19,636 nucleotides of DNA from DATIRA01 sp964553405 (lineage in GTDB: Bacteria; Pseudomonadota; Gammaproteobacteria; Steroidobacterales; Steroidobacteraceae). The stretch spans positions 1 to 19,636 of the forward strand of contig CAZKLS010000045.1 in assembly GCA_964553405.1 (NCBI GenBank), given 5' to 3'. Shown piece by piece: positions 8,519-15,830 of the stretch (positions are counted from its first letter, which is position 1; each line of letters starts with the position of its first letter). Position numbers and translations under genes: made by a program. The notes beneath the pieces are model-generated. The model was not told the origin of the DNA. It made no database searches and was given only the letters and a program-made list of their open reading frames with translations.

Positions 8519-10311
8519 GCGAAATAGAGCTGTTCGTCGCTCAGGCTCATCAGCCCCTCGGCACCGGCTCGGGCCGCGGCGGCATGCGCCTCGGCACGCG
8601 GCAGGATCCGGTCGAAGTAATGCGCGGCCGTCACGAGCTTCGCCCGATAGAAGTCCGGGTCCGGCACGCCCTCGCCGAGCCGCCGCGCGGCGACTCCGGC
8701 CGCGGCCAGCAGGCACCAGCCGAGGCAGACGTAGCCCGAGAACTGCAGGTAGTCGTTGGCCGCGGCGGCCACCTCGTCGGGTCCCTTCATCGCGTTCTTG
8801 CACAGGTCGAGCGTCAGCGCGTCCCACTGGTTCACCCGCTCCCCGAGCGCCTTCGCCATGCCGGCGGTCTCGGGCACATCCGCCAACCGGTCGATGGTCT
8901 TGCGGAACAGCGCGGCCACGGCCTGCTGGCTCTTGCCGCCGGTGCCGAGGACCTTGCGTCCGAGCAGGTCCATGGCCTGGATGCCGTTCGTGCCCTCGTA
9001 GATCGGCGTGATCCGCGCATCGCGCAGCAGCTGCTCAACCCCGGTCTCGCGGATGTAGCCGTGACCCCCGTGGATCTGCACCGCCAGGCTCGTGACCTCG
9101 ACCGATGCGTCGGTCAGGAACGCCTTGACGATCGGCGTCAGGAACGCGATCAGGTCCTCGGACTGCTGGCGCTTCGTCGGATCGGGATTGAGGTGCGAGC
9201 TGTCGATCTCGCGGCCGGTCAGGAAGCACAGCACGCGGCCGCCCTCGACGAACGCCTTCTGCGTGAGCAGCATCCGCCGCACGTCCGGGTGCACGATGAT
9301 CGGGTCCGCCGGCTTCGACGGGGCCTTCGGACCGGTCAGCGCCCGGCCCTGCAGCCGGTCTGCCGCATAGGCGACCGAAGCCTGCAGCGCGAGTTCCGAC
9401 AGTCCCTGCCCCTGCAGCCCCACGCCGAGGCGGGCGTGATTCATCATCGTGAACATGCACGCGAGCCCGGCGTTCGCCCGGCCGACCAGCCAGCCGACCG
9501 AGTCGTTGAAATGCATGACGCAGGTCGACGAGGCATGGATGCCCATCTTGTGCTCGAGCGAGCCGCAGCTCACGCCGTTGGCCGCGCCGATGCCGTCGCC
9601 GTCCGGCAGGAACTTCGGCACCAGGAACAGGCTGATGCCCTTGGTGCCCTCGGGCGCGTCCGGCAGGCGCGCCAGCACCAGGTGCACGATGTTCGGCGTC
9701 AGGTCGTGCTCGCCGCAGCTGATGAAGATCTTGGTGCCGGTGATCGCGTAGCTGCCGTCGCCGCGGGGCTCGGCCTTGGTGCGCAGGATGCCCAGGTCCG
9801 ATCCGGCGTGCGCCTCGGTGAGGCACATCGTTCCGGCCCACTCGCCCGACACCATCTTCGGCAGGTAGGCCTGCTTGAGTTCGTCCGAGGCATGGGACTC
9901 GATCGTCAGCACGGCGCTCTCGGTCAGCCCGGAGTACATCTTCCACGCCATGTTCCCGGAGATCAGCATCTCGCTGAACGCGAGCGCGAACCCGCCCGGC
10001 ATGCCCTGGCCGCCCCAGTCCGGGTCGGCCGTCATCGTGATCCACCCGTCCTCGCAGTACCGCTGGTAGGCCTCCTTGAAGCCCGGCGGCGTGATCACCT
10101 TGCCGTCCTCGAGCTTGACGCCGTGCTCGTCGCCCACGCGGTTGGTCGGCGCCAGCACGGTCTCGGCGAACCGCGCACCCTCTTCCAGCACGCCCTCGAG
10201 CAGCTCGCGGTTCAACTCATCGCGGCCGAAGGAACGGTAGTGGTGTTCGAAGTCCAGGACTTCATGTACGACGAAACGGAAATCTCTCAGCGGGGCTCTG
10301 TAGGCGTGCAC
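8515..10311 (-). CDS. Acyl-CoA dehydrogenase, long form (DmdC-like family)
   Basis: This FAD enzyme oxidises an acyl-CoA to the 2-enoyl-CoA. It has 598 residues, the size of the branch that carries an extra N-terminal segment and a C-terminal helical domain and includes 3-methylmercaptopropionyl-CoA dehydrogenase. Motifs are HAYRAPLRDFRFVVHEVLDF at the N-terminus, MCLTEAHAGSDLG near 162, GTKIFISCGEHDL near 192, VQIHGGHGYIRETGVEQLLR near 411, and the probable catalytic base in ITPIYEGTNGIQAMDLLGRK (E439). The GTG at 10311 is chosen because AAGGA lies 7 nt upstream and the N-terminal sequence is family-like; the open frame runs further upstream only because of low-complexity DNA. The substrate cannot be read from sequence. 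It is fused in expression to proBA. Confidence 0.92.
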   Translation of the reverse strand: MHAYRAPLRDFRFVVHEVLDFEHHYRSFGRDELNRELLEGVLEEGARFAETVLAPTNRVGDEHGVKLEDGKVITPPGFKEAYQRYCEDGWITMTADPDWGGQGMPGGFALAFSEMLISGNMAWKMYSGLTESAVLTIESHASDELKQAYLPKMVSGEWAGTMCLTEAHAGSDLGILRTKAEPRGDGSYAITGTKIFISCGEHDLTPNIVHLVLARLPDAPEGTKGISLFLVPKFLPDGDGIGAANGVSCGSLEHKMGIHASSTCVMHFNDSVGWLVGRANAGLACMFTMMNHARLGVGLQGQGLSELALQASVAYAADRLQGRALTGPKAPSKPADPIIVHPDVRRMLLTQKAFVEGGRVLCFLTGREIDSSHLNPDPTKRQQSEDLIAFLTPIVKAFLTDASVEVTSLAVQIHGGHGYIRETGVEQLLRDARITPIYEGTNGIQAMDLLGRKVLGTGGKSQQAVAALFRKTIDRLADVPETAGMAKALGERVNQWDALTLDLCKNAMKGPDEVAAAANDYLQFSGYVCLGWCLLAAAGVAARRLGEGVPDPDFYRAKLVTAAHYFDRILPRAEAHAAAARAGAEGLMSLSDEQLYFA

Positions 10312-10473
10312 GGCAGGTCCTTGTTTTCTCGCTTGACTGTCGGTGAATTTTACGCGACCCGGGGCCCGTTGACCTTGCGTGAGTTGCAGTTGCCTGTCGC
10401 GTCGGGCGACCCGTATAGTTGTTCGCGGTCCGTTCGATCCGAGATTCCTCACTTCATTGCAGAGGGTGCGCCC
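10312..10473. promoter_or_regulatory. Divergent promoter region between acyl-CoA dehydrogenase and DUF6763-like gene
   Basis: This 162-nt gap between divergent genes is distinctly more AT-rich in places than its surroundings. For the minus-strand gene there is a possible -10, TAAAAT at 10352-10347, 36 nt from the GTG, without a clear -35. The plus-strand promoter is listed separately. No open frame of its own is convincing. Confidence 0.4.
10390..10419 (+). promoter_or_regulatory. Sigma-70-type promoter for the DUF6763-like gene
   Basis: TTGCCT (10390-10395) and TATAGT (10414-10419) are separated by 18 nt. Each hexamer differs slightly from consensus (TTGACA, TATAAT). The -10 lies 54 nt upstream of the GTG start at 10474. 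This is the best housekeeping promoter in the window. Confidence 0.55.
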
Positions 10474-10823
<350 letters not shown>

Positions 10824-10827
<4 letters not shown>

Positions 10828-11411
10828 GCGGCGCGGACGCCGGTTCGCCTGACGCAGCGTCCCGGCTTCCCAGGGACTACCCGGCCGAGCTCGAGCGGAC
10901 CTGGCTCGCCCCGGACGGGACACCGGTCCGGATCCGGGCCTTGCGGCCCGACGACCTGCAGCGGGAACTCGAGTTCGCCCGCGCGCTGTCCAGGCAGAGC
11001 CTCTACCTGCGGCTTCATTATTCTCCCCGCGAAGTGACCGAGCGGGACGCCGAGCGTCTGCTCGAACTCGACTACCACGACACGATGGCCATCGGCGCGC
11101 TGGTGGCCGGGGACCGGGACGACCGGATCGTCGGGGTCAGTCGTTATGCCAGGATCGAGGCCAGCGATCGGGCCGAGTGCGCGATCGTGGTCGCGGACGA
11201 ATGGCAGGGCCAGGGCCTCGGGACCGAACTGATGCGCAGCCTGGCCGGCGCCGCCAAGGCACGCGGAATGGCCACGCTCGAAGGGACCAGCCTGGCCGAG
11301 AACCGTCGCATCCTCGCCTGGGCCCGCAATTTCGGCATCGGGGCGCGAACCGAGGCCGCCGGAGGCGGGCTGGTCCGCGTCATGCTCGAGCTGGATTCTC
11401 TGCCCGGATAG
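10824..11411 (+). CDS. GNAT-family N-acetyltransferase
   Basis: This is a 195-residue GCN5-related acetyltransferase that would transfer acetyl from acetyl-CoA to an unknown amine. The N-terminus (YPAELERTWLAPDGTPVRIR then ALRPDDLQRELEFARALS and SLYLRLHY) resembles the GNAT domain attached to protein acetyltransferases and acetate-CoA ligase-like proteins. The acetyl-CoA binding motif A is VADEWQGQGLGTELMRSLAG (about residues 124-143), followed by TLEGTSLAENRRILAWARNF, the usual motif B region. The GTG at 10824 overlaps the DUF6763-like stop (GTGA). The last 32 nt overlap the end of the convergent CHAD gene. The coupling suggests the acidic protein and this enzyme are made together; whether one acts on the other cannot be seen. 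Confidence 0.88.
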
Positions 11412-12288
11412 CCCGCCTGCACGCCGACCACCAGCGCTGGTGGGCCGACCGGACCTTCCGGCTGCGCTTCACCGATTCGACCAGCAGCTCAGCGTCCCGC
11501 GCGGCCAGCAGCTGGTCCAGCCTGCGGGCCAGCCGGGTCCCCAGCTGCGCGCGGTTGAGTTCGATCCACTGCCGGGCCAGCACCGTGTCGCGATGCGAGC
11601 CGATCGAGTCCTGCACCCGGCGCAGGCTCCGCAGCAGGCGGCCGGCCTCGACCGGCGCGACGTCGCCGACCGACTCGAGGCCGTAGCGACAATGCTTGAA
11701 CGCGAGCCTGAGCTGGTGCAGCGCGTCGGCGTCCGCGGGCTTCTTCTCCAGCAGGCGCAGCGCCTTGCGGAACGGTCGATCCACGCGTTCCAGGGCCTGC
11801 CCGAGCCCGGCGCCGTTTTCGACCAGCAGCCGCGGGTCCGCTCCCTGGCGCAGCAGCGCCCTGCCGAGCGCGTGCCACTCGGGTCCATCGAGCCGCTCGG
11901 TCAGCGCAGCCCGCGCAGCGGCGCGGTCCCGCTCGGCGAGACGGGTCACCCGCGCACGGGCCGTCGGCCTGACGGTGGCGTCAGCGTGCACGACGCTCAC
12001 GACCAGTTCTGCCAGCACGTCGGCTTCGCGCACCGCGCCGAGGGCCCGGGCAAAGCTGCGCAGGTCGAGCCGGTAGAGCCGTGCCCGCCGCTCATCGAGC
12101 ATCGGGCGGTAGGTCTTCAACAGCGAGCGCAGCCGCCGGGCCGCGACCCGCCCGTCGTGGACGTCCTCGGGCCGGACTTCGGCGAGGCGGGGAATGATCT
12201 CGGCGAGCCGCTGCTGCTGACGGGCCAGCGCGTCGGCGACGTGCCGGCTGCCGGCCCCGAGCCCCGCGAAGTCAGTCGCGTCGATCAT
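11380..12288 (-). CDS. Stand-alone CHAD-domain protein (polyphosphate-binding)
   Basis: This is a 302-residue, strongly basic, all-helical protein. It contains both halves of a CHAD domain: VHDGRVAARRLRSLLKTYRP (H44, R51, R52, R54) and, after the midpoint, LHQLRLAFKHCRYGLES (H191, K198, H199, R201), plus KVRSAHQRWW near the end. CHAD domains bind inorganic polyphosphate through these basic residues and often sit beside polyphosphate kinases, but no such gene is in the window and no CYTH phosphatase domain is fused. The ATG at 12288 lies inside the end of the upstream regulator gene (17-nt overlap). Its last 32 nt overlap the GNAT gene on the opposite strand. Confidence 0.9.
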   Translation of the reverse strand: MIDATDFAGLGAGSRHVADALARQQQRLAEIIPRLAEVRPEDVHDGRVAARRLRSLLKTYRPMLDERRARLYRLDLRSFARALGAVREADVLAELVVSVVHADATVRPTARARVTRLAERDRAAARAALTERLDGPEWHALGRALLRQGADPRLLVENGAGLGQALERVDRPFRKALRLLEKKPADADALHQLRLAFKHCRYGLESVGDVAPVEAGRLLRSLRRVQDSIGSHRDTVLARQWIELNRAQLGTRLARRLDQLLAARDAELLVESVKRSRKVRSAHQRWWSACRRAIRAENPARA

Positions 12289-12580
12289 CGAGCACCATGC
12301 CCAGCAGCGAGCCGACGCTGCAGTGGGCCTCGAGCGGGTGCCGCAGCGGCTGGCGCAGGTCCAGCCGGTACCGGTTCCGCCGCCCATGACGTTCGCGGCG
12401 GACGATTCCCGCTGCCTCGAGGTCGCCGAGGATCTTCTGCACCGCGCGCTCGGTGATCCCGACCCGACTGGCGACGTCCCGCAGCCGGCTGTCAGGATCC
12501 CGCGCCAGGCACACGAGCACGTGACCGTGATTGCTCAGGAAGGTCCATTGGCGGGTTGTCGAATCGAGGTCGGATCCCAC
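12272..12580 (-). CDS. Winged-helix transcriptional regulator
   Basis: This 102-residue protein is a single winged helix-turn-helix domain. QWTFLSNHGHVLVCLARDPD leads into the HTH (RLRDVASRVGITERAVQKIL with recognition helix TERAVQKILGDLE) and the wing (GIVRRERHGRRNRYRLD). The C-terminus (LRHPLEAHCSVGSLLGMV) could mediate dimer contacts. It fits a broad MarR/ArsR-like group of small regulators with no ligand domain. A GTG at 12580 gives the family-like start; its Shine-Dalgarno is poor. The end overlaps the CHAD gene by 17 nt, so the two form an operon and the regulator may control it and possibly divergent htpX. Confidence 0.85.
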   Translation of the reverse strand: MGSDLDSTTRQWTFLSNHGHVLVCLARDPDSRLRDVASRVGITERAVQKILGDLEAAGIVRRERHGRRNRYRLDLRQPLRHPLEAHCSVGSLLGMVLDDRRD

Positions 12581-12590
12581 GGGGCACTCG

Positions 12591-12618
12591 GGAACTTCCA
12601 GGGGCTCACGATGTCGGA
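12591..12618 (+). promoter_or_regulatory. Candidate sigma-E-like promoter motif
   Basis: GGAACTT (12591-12597) and TCGGA (12614-12618) are separated by 16 nt. The first is a perfect match to the envelope-stress sigma-E -35 and the second differs by one base from TCTGA. It would transcribe toward htpX, 143 nt downstream. The match could be chance, since it overlaps the leader of the divergent regulator gene. Confidence 0.25.
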
Positions 12619-12619
12619 A

Positions 12620-12643
12620 GTTTCGTTCCGGTTTCGGGTTTCG
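12620..12643 (+). repeat. Three GTTTCG repeats in the regulator-htpX intergenic region
   Basis: GTTTCG occurs at 12620, 12631 and 12638 (CGAAAC on the regulator's strand), just upstream of the winged-helix gene start and within its likely promoter. Such short direct repeats may be an operator for the adjacent regulator. Spacing is uneven (11 and 7), so support is weak. Confidence 0.3.
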
Positions 12644-12688
12644 TAAAGTATTCTAGGCAGGGTTGCCGGCAAAGTCGCGCCACTCGGC

Positions 12689-12713
12689 CTTGAATCCCGC
12701 AGCGCGACCCCCA
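12689..12713 (+). promoter_or_regulatory. htpX: Candidate sigma-32 (heat-shock) promoter for htpX
   Basis: CTTGAA (12689-12694) and CCCCCA (12708-12713) are separated by 13 nt. This fits the heat-shock sigma factor pattern CTTGAAA then CCCCATnT. Transcription would begin about 35-40 nt before the ATG at 12761. HtpX is a heat-shock membrane protease in other proteobacteria, which agrees with the motif. Confidence 0.5.
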
Positions 12714-12725
12714 CCGAAGTGTAGC

Positions 12726-12744
12726 GGGCCGTCCGGCCCATTTT
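12726..12744 (+). repeat. Hairpin just before the htpX ribosome site
   Basis: GGGCC (12726-12730) and GGCCC (12735-12739) flank a GTCC loop and are followed by ATTTT, then GGAG at 12745. In the leader RNA this short stem sits directly before the Shine-Dalgarno. It resembles a weak terminator or a leader structure that could affect translation; the stem is only 5 bp. Confidence 0.35.
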
Positions 12745-12760
12745 GGAGACCGTCCCAGAC

Positions 12761-13645
12761 ATGAAGCGCATCCTGCTTTTCCTGGCCACGAACCTGGCCA
12801 TCATCGTGCTGCTCGGCATCGTGCTGCGCCTGCTCGGCATCGAGCGCATCCTCGACGAGCAGGGCATCGGGCTCGACTACGGCAACCTGCTCGTCTTCGC
12901 GGCGCTGTTCGGCTTCGCGGGCTCGTTCATCTCGCTGGCGATGTCGAAGTGGACGGCCAAGCGGATGATGGGCGTGAGGGTCATCACCCAGCCGGGCAAC
13001 TCGGCCGAGAGCTGGCTGCTCAACACGGTCAGGCTGCAGGCCCAGCAGGCCGGTATCGGCATGCCGGAGGTGGGCGTGTTCGACTCGCCAGAGCCGAACG
13101 CATTCGCGACCGGCGCGAGGAAGGACGCGGCGCTGGTCGCGGTCAGCACCGGGCTGCTCGCCAGCATGACGCAGAAGGAAGCCGAGGCGGTGCTGGCCCA
13201 TGAGGTGAGCCACGTCGCGAACGGCGACATGGTCACGCTGGCGCTGATCCAGGGTGTCGTGAACACGTTCGTGATCTTCATCGCGCGCGTGGTCGGCCAC
13301 ACGGTGGACCGGGTCGTGTTCCGCAACGAGGAAGGGCACGGGCCCGCGTTCTGGATCACGACGATCGTCGCCGAAATCGTGCTGGGACTCTTCGCGACGA
13401 TGATCGTGATGTGGTTCTCGCGCCAGCGCGAGTTCCGTGCCGATGCGGGCGGCGCCCGCCTCGCGGGTCGCGACAACATGGTCGGAGCGCTCGAGCGGCT
13501 CCAGCAGCGGCACGCCGGCGCGCTGCCGGACAAGATGGCCGCGTTCGGGATCGCCGGCGGCAAGGTCGGTGGCCTGCGCAAGCTGTTCATGACCCACCCG
13601 CCGCTCGAGGAGCGCATCGCCGCACTGCGAAGCGCGGCCTACTGA
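12761..13645 (+). CDS. htpX: Membrane-bound zinc protease HtpX
   Basis: This inner-membrane metalloprotease takes part in quality control of membrane proteins. The 294-residue product begins with MKRILLFLATNLAIIVLLGI (first helix) and has a second helix near 43-60 (LLVFAALFGFAGSFISLA). The zinc motif is AHEVSHVANGD (H147, E148, H151), with the third ligand probably E224 in RQREFRAD. Two further helices surround 158-178 and 197-218. It ends THPPLEERIAALR, typical for the family. The start at 12761 is preferred to an in-frame TTG at 12743 by homology to E. coli HtpX. It is the only gene between the upstream promoter motifs and a strong terminator, so it is probably monocistronic. Confidence 0.96.
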   Translation: MKRILLFLATNLAIIVLLGIVLRLLGIERILDEQGIGLDYGNLLVFAALFGFAGSFISLAMSKWTAKRMMGVRVITQPGNSAESWLLNTVRLQAQQAGIGMPEVGVFDSPEPNAFATGARKDAALVAVSTGLLASMTQKEAEAVLAHEVSHVANGDMVTLALIQGVVNTFVIFIARVVGHTVDRVVFRNEEGHGPAFWITTIVAEIVLGLFATMIVMWFSRQREFRADAGGARLAGRDNMVGALERLQQRHAGALPDKMAAFGIAGGKVGGLRKLFMTHPPLEERIAALRSAAY

Positions 13646-13668
13646 GAACTGCGGACCCCACTGCAGCG

Positions 13669-13701
13669 AGACCGCGCCGCGTCCCGGCGCGGTCTTGCTT
13701 T
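13669..13701 (+). terminator. Intrinsic terminator after htpX
   Basis: AGACCGCGCCG (13669-13679) pairs perfectly with CGGCGCGGTCT (13685-13695) around a 5-nt loop, an 11-bp stem, followed by TGCTTT. The T-run is imperfect but the stem is very stable. It lies 24 nt after the htpX stop and 23 nt before the photolyase ATG. Confidence 0.75.
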
Positions 13702-13724
13702 GTGGACACCCGGGAGCGCGGCCG

Positions 13725-15170
13725 ATGCCTGAGACTGCCATCGTCTGGTTCCGTCGCGACCTGAGACTCGCGGACAACCCGGCGCTCGAGGCCGCCTGCC
13801 GGCTGGCCGAGCGGGTCGTGGCGGTGTACGTGCACGCGCCGGACGAGGAAGGCGACTGGCGCCCAGGGGCCGCGAGCAACTGGTGGCTGCACCACAGCCT
13901 CACTTCGCTGGCCGACTCGCTGCGCGAGCGTGGCGGCAGGCTGGTGGTTCGCCGCGGCAACTCGCTCGACGAACTGCTCCGGGTTGCCCGCGAAACCGGC
14001 GCGACGCAGGTCTACTGGAACCGCCTGTACGAGCCCCGGATCGAACAGCGGGACGCCCGCATCAAGCTCGCGCTGCGGGAGGCCGGCTGCACGGCCGAGA
14101 GCTTCAACGCGGCGCTGCTGTTCGAGCCCTGGCAGGTGCTCACCGGCCAGGGCACGCCCTACCGGGTGTTCACGCCGTTCTGGCGGGAATGTCACCGCAG
14201 GCTGGACTCGCTCCCGGTCCCGGCACCGCCACCCGCGCGGATCGTGTCCCCCGGCTCGACGGGGTCGAGCCTCACGCTCGATGCGCTCGAACTGCGGCCC
14301 CGCTTGAACTGGGACGCGGGCCTCGAGTCGGCCTGGCGCCCGGGAGAGCCCGCCGCGCTCGGACGGCTGGAGTCCTTCTGCGCGGAGCGATTGCCGCTCT
14401 ACCCTGCCGGCCGGAACCGGCCGGACCTTGCCGATACGTCGCGGCTGTCGCCGCACCTGCACTTCGGGGAGATCGGCCCGCGGCAGTGCCTCGCGGCTGT
14501 GCGCACGGCGCTGCTCGACCACCCGGCCGACGAGAAGGCCGCCGAGGAGTTCCTGCGCGAAATCGGCTGGCGCGAGTTCGCCCACCACCTGCTGCATCAC
14601 TATCCACACACGCCGGAGCAGCCGCTCGATCCGCGCTTCGAGCGCTTCCCGTGGGACCCGGATCCCAGGCTCCTCGAGGCCTGGCAGCGCGGCCGGACCG
14701 GCATCCCGATCGTTGACGCCGGCATGCGGGAGCTGTGGGAAACGGGCTGGATGCACAATCGCGTGCGGATGGTGGTCGCCTCGTTCCTGACCAAGAACCT
14801 GCTGCAGGCGTGGCTGGACGGCGCCCGCTGGTTCTGGGACACGCTGGTGGACGCGGACCTCGCCAGCAACACGCTGGGCTGGCAGTGGACGGCCGGCTGC
14901 GGCGCGGACGCGGCACCGTACTTCCGGATCTTCAATCCAGTGCTGCAGGCCGAGCGGCACGACCCGGGGCGCGACTACATCCGCCGCTGGGTCCCGGAGC
15001 TCGCACGACTCGCGGACAGCCACGTGCACCGTCCCTGGGAGGCCACGCCGGCGATGCTGGCCGAGGCCGGCCTCGAGCTGGGACGCGACTACCCGGAGCC
15101 GGTCGCCGACCTCGGCGCCAGCCGCGCCGCGGCGCTCGCGGCCTATGCCCGGATCAAGACCGGGGGTTGA
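13725..15170 (+). CDS. phrB: Deoxyribodipyrimidine photolyase, class I type
   Basis: This flavoprotein repairs UV-induced cyclobutane pyrimidine dimers using blue light. The 481-residue product begins with the photolyase N-terminal antenna domain (AIVWFRRDLRLADNPALEAA) and has the FAD domain (SRLSPHLHFGEIGPRQ, EEFLREIGWREFAHHLLHHY, IVDAGMRELWETGWMHNRVR, MVVASFLTKNLLQAW, and DADLASNTLGWQWTAGCGAD then APYFRIFNP). The asparagine in DLASN corresponds to the flavin-N5 residue of E. coli photolyase (N378), which supports a DNA repair role rather than a cryptochrome role. The ATG at 13725 follows GGGAG. It leads a run of lipid genes on the same strand. Confidence 0.94.
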   Translation: MPETAIVWFRRDLRLADNPALEAACRLAERVVAVYVHAPDEEGDWRPGAASNWWLHHSLTSLADSLRERGGRLVVRRGNSLDELLRVARETGATQVYWNRLYEPRIEQRDARIKLALREAGCTAESFNAALLFEPWQVLTGQGTPYRVFTPFWRECHRRLDSLPVPAPPPARIVSPGSTGSSLTLDALELRPRLNWDAGLESAWRPGEPAALGRLESFCAERLPLYPAGRNRPDLADTSRLSPHLHFGEIGPRQCLAAVRTALLDHPADEKAAEEFLREIGWREFAHHLLHHYPHTPEQPLDPRFERFPWDPDPRLLEAWQRGRTGIPIVDAGMRELWETGWMHNRVRMVVASFLTKNLLQAWLDGARWFWDTLVDADLASNTLGWQWTAGCGADAAPYFRIFNPVLQAERHDPGRDYIRRWVPELARLADSHVHRPWEATPAMLAEAGLELGRDYPEPVADLGASRAAALAAYARIKTGG

Positions 15171-15213
15171 GCGACGCTGAATCCGCCGCGAGAGGCCGCT
15201 CGAAATCAGCGAC

Positions 15214-15777
15214 ATGCATCGGACCCTGGTTCCCCGCGCCCTCGCCTGCCTCGCGGTCGCCGCGATGCTCGCGTTCCCGGCCGCCCGCGCGTCAACGCTG
15301 CCGCCATCGCTGGCCGACGAGGTCAACGGGCTGCGCATGGTCGGTGGTGGCCAGCTCCGCTGGCTCGGGTTCCCGATCTACGATGCCAGCTTGTGGACGG
15401 AAGACGGCCGCTACGAGGGCTTCGAGTCCGGCGAGCCGGTCGCGCTGAGCCTCTGGTACCAGCGCAGTTTCTCGCGCGACGACCTGCTCGGCATCACCTC
15501 GACAGCCTGGCGCAGGCTCGACCGCTGGAACGCCGCGCAACGCGAGGCCTGGCTCGCCGAGCTGCGCCAGGTCTTCCGCGACACGGAGCCGGGCCACAAT
15601 TTCACCGCGCTGGTGATCCCGGGCCAGGGCACCCGCTTCTACGACCAGAACGAACTGCTCGGCGAGATCGCGGATCCGAGCTTCGGTCCTGCGTTTCTCG
15701 CGATCTGGCTGGACCCCGGGACCGTCGTCAAGGATCTGCGCGTGCAGCTGCTCGGCAGCGAGCAGGCCACGCGTTGA
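15214..15777 (+). CDS. Secreted chalcone-isomerase-like protein
   Basis: This is a 187-residue exported protein with a signal peptide (RTLVPRALACLAVAAMLAFP, cleavage probably after ARA near residue 26). The mature domain matches the bacterial chalcone-isomerase-like fold of small periplasmic proteins (GGGQLRWLGFPIYDASLWT, then ALSLWYQRSFSRDDLLGITS, GTRFYDQNELLGEIADPSFG and FLAIWLDP). These proteins lack demonstrated flavonoid chemistry; the fold is related to fatty-acid-binding proteins. It lies between the photolyase and the desaturase, 43 nt after the former, where such genes are commonly found in proteobacterial light-stress clusters. A role in handling oxidised lipids is inference. Confidence 0.8.
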   Translation: MHRTLVPRALACLAVAAMLAFPAARASTLPPSLADEVNGLRMVGGGQLRWLGFPIYDASLWTEDGRYEGFESGEPVALSLWYQRSFSRDDLLGITSTAWRRLDRWNAAQREAWLAELRQVFRDTEPGHNFTALVIPGQGTRFYDQNELLGEIADPSFGPAFLAIWLDPGTVVKDLRVQLLGSEQATR

Positions 15778-15783
15778 GATTCG

Positions 15784-15807
15784 TGCCGGTCCGGCGCTGC
15801 GCCGGCA
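15784..15807 (+). repeat. GC-rich inverted repeat between the CHI-like and desaturase genes
   Basis: CCGGCGC (15791-15797) and GCGCCGG (15799-15805) are inverted copies around one base, and the flanking TGCCGG (15784) and CCGGCA (15802) offer an alternative stem. There is no T-tract, so it is more likely a processing or pausing structure than a terminator. The 53-nt gap holds no other signal. Confidence 0.4.
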
Positions 15808-15830
15808 AGGGCTGACCCCGCGACGCGGAT

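Noticed and set aside
8584..10473. Very long plus-strand open frame antisense to acyl-CoA dehydrogenase, continuing into the DUF6763-like gene
   Set aside because: High-GC shadow frame, rich in Arg, His and Asp, with no recognisable domain. Only the part after the GTG at 10474 is a real gene.
11440..12456. Plus-strand open frame opposite the CHAD gene
   Set aside because: No family features; the CHAD histidine and arginine motifs on the minus strand are clear.
13587..15338. Minus-strand open frame of about 580 codons opposite the photolyase
   Set aside because: Shadow frame of a GC-rich gene; the plus-strand photolyase motifs are unambiguous.
15784..15807. Inverted repeat as a terminator between the CHI-like and desaturase genes
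   Set aside because: No T-tract follows the stem, so I list it only as a repeat.
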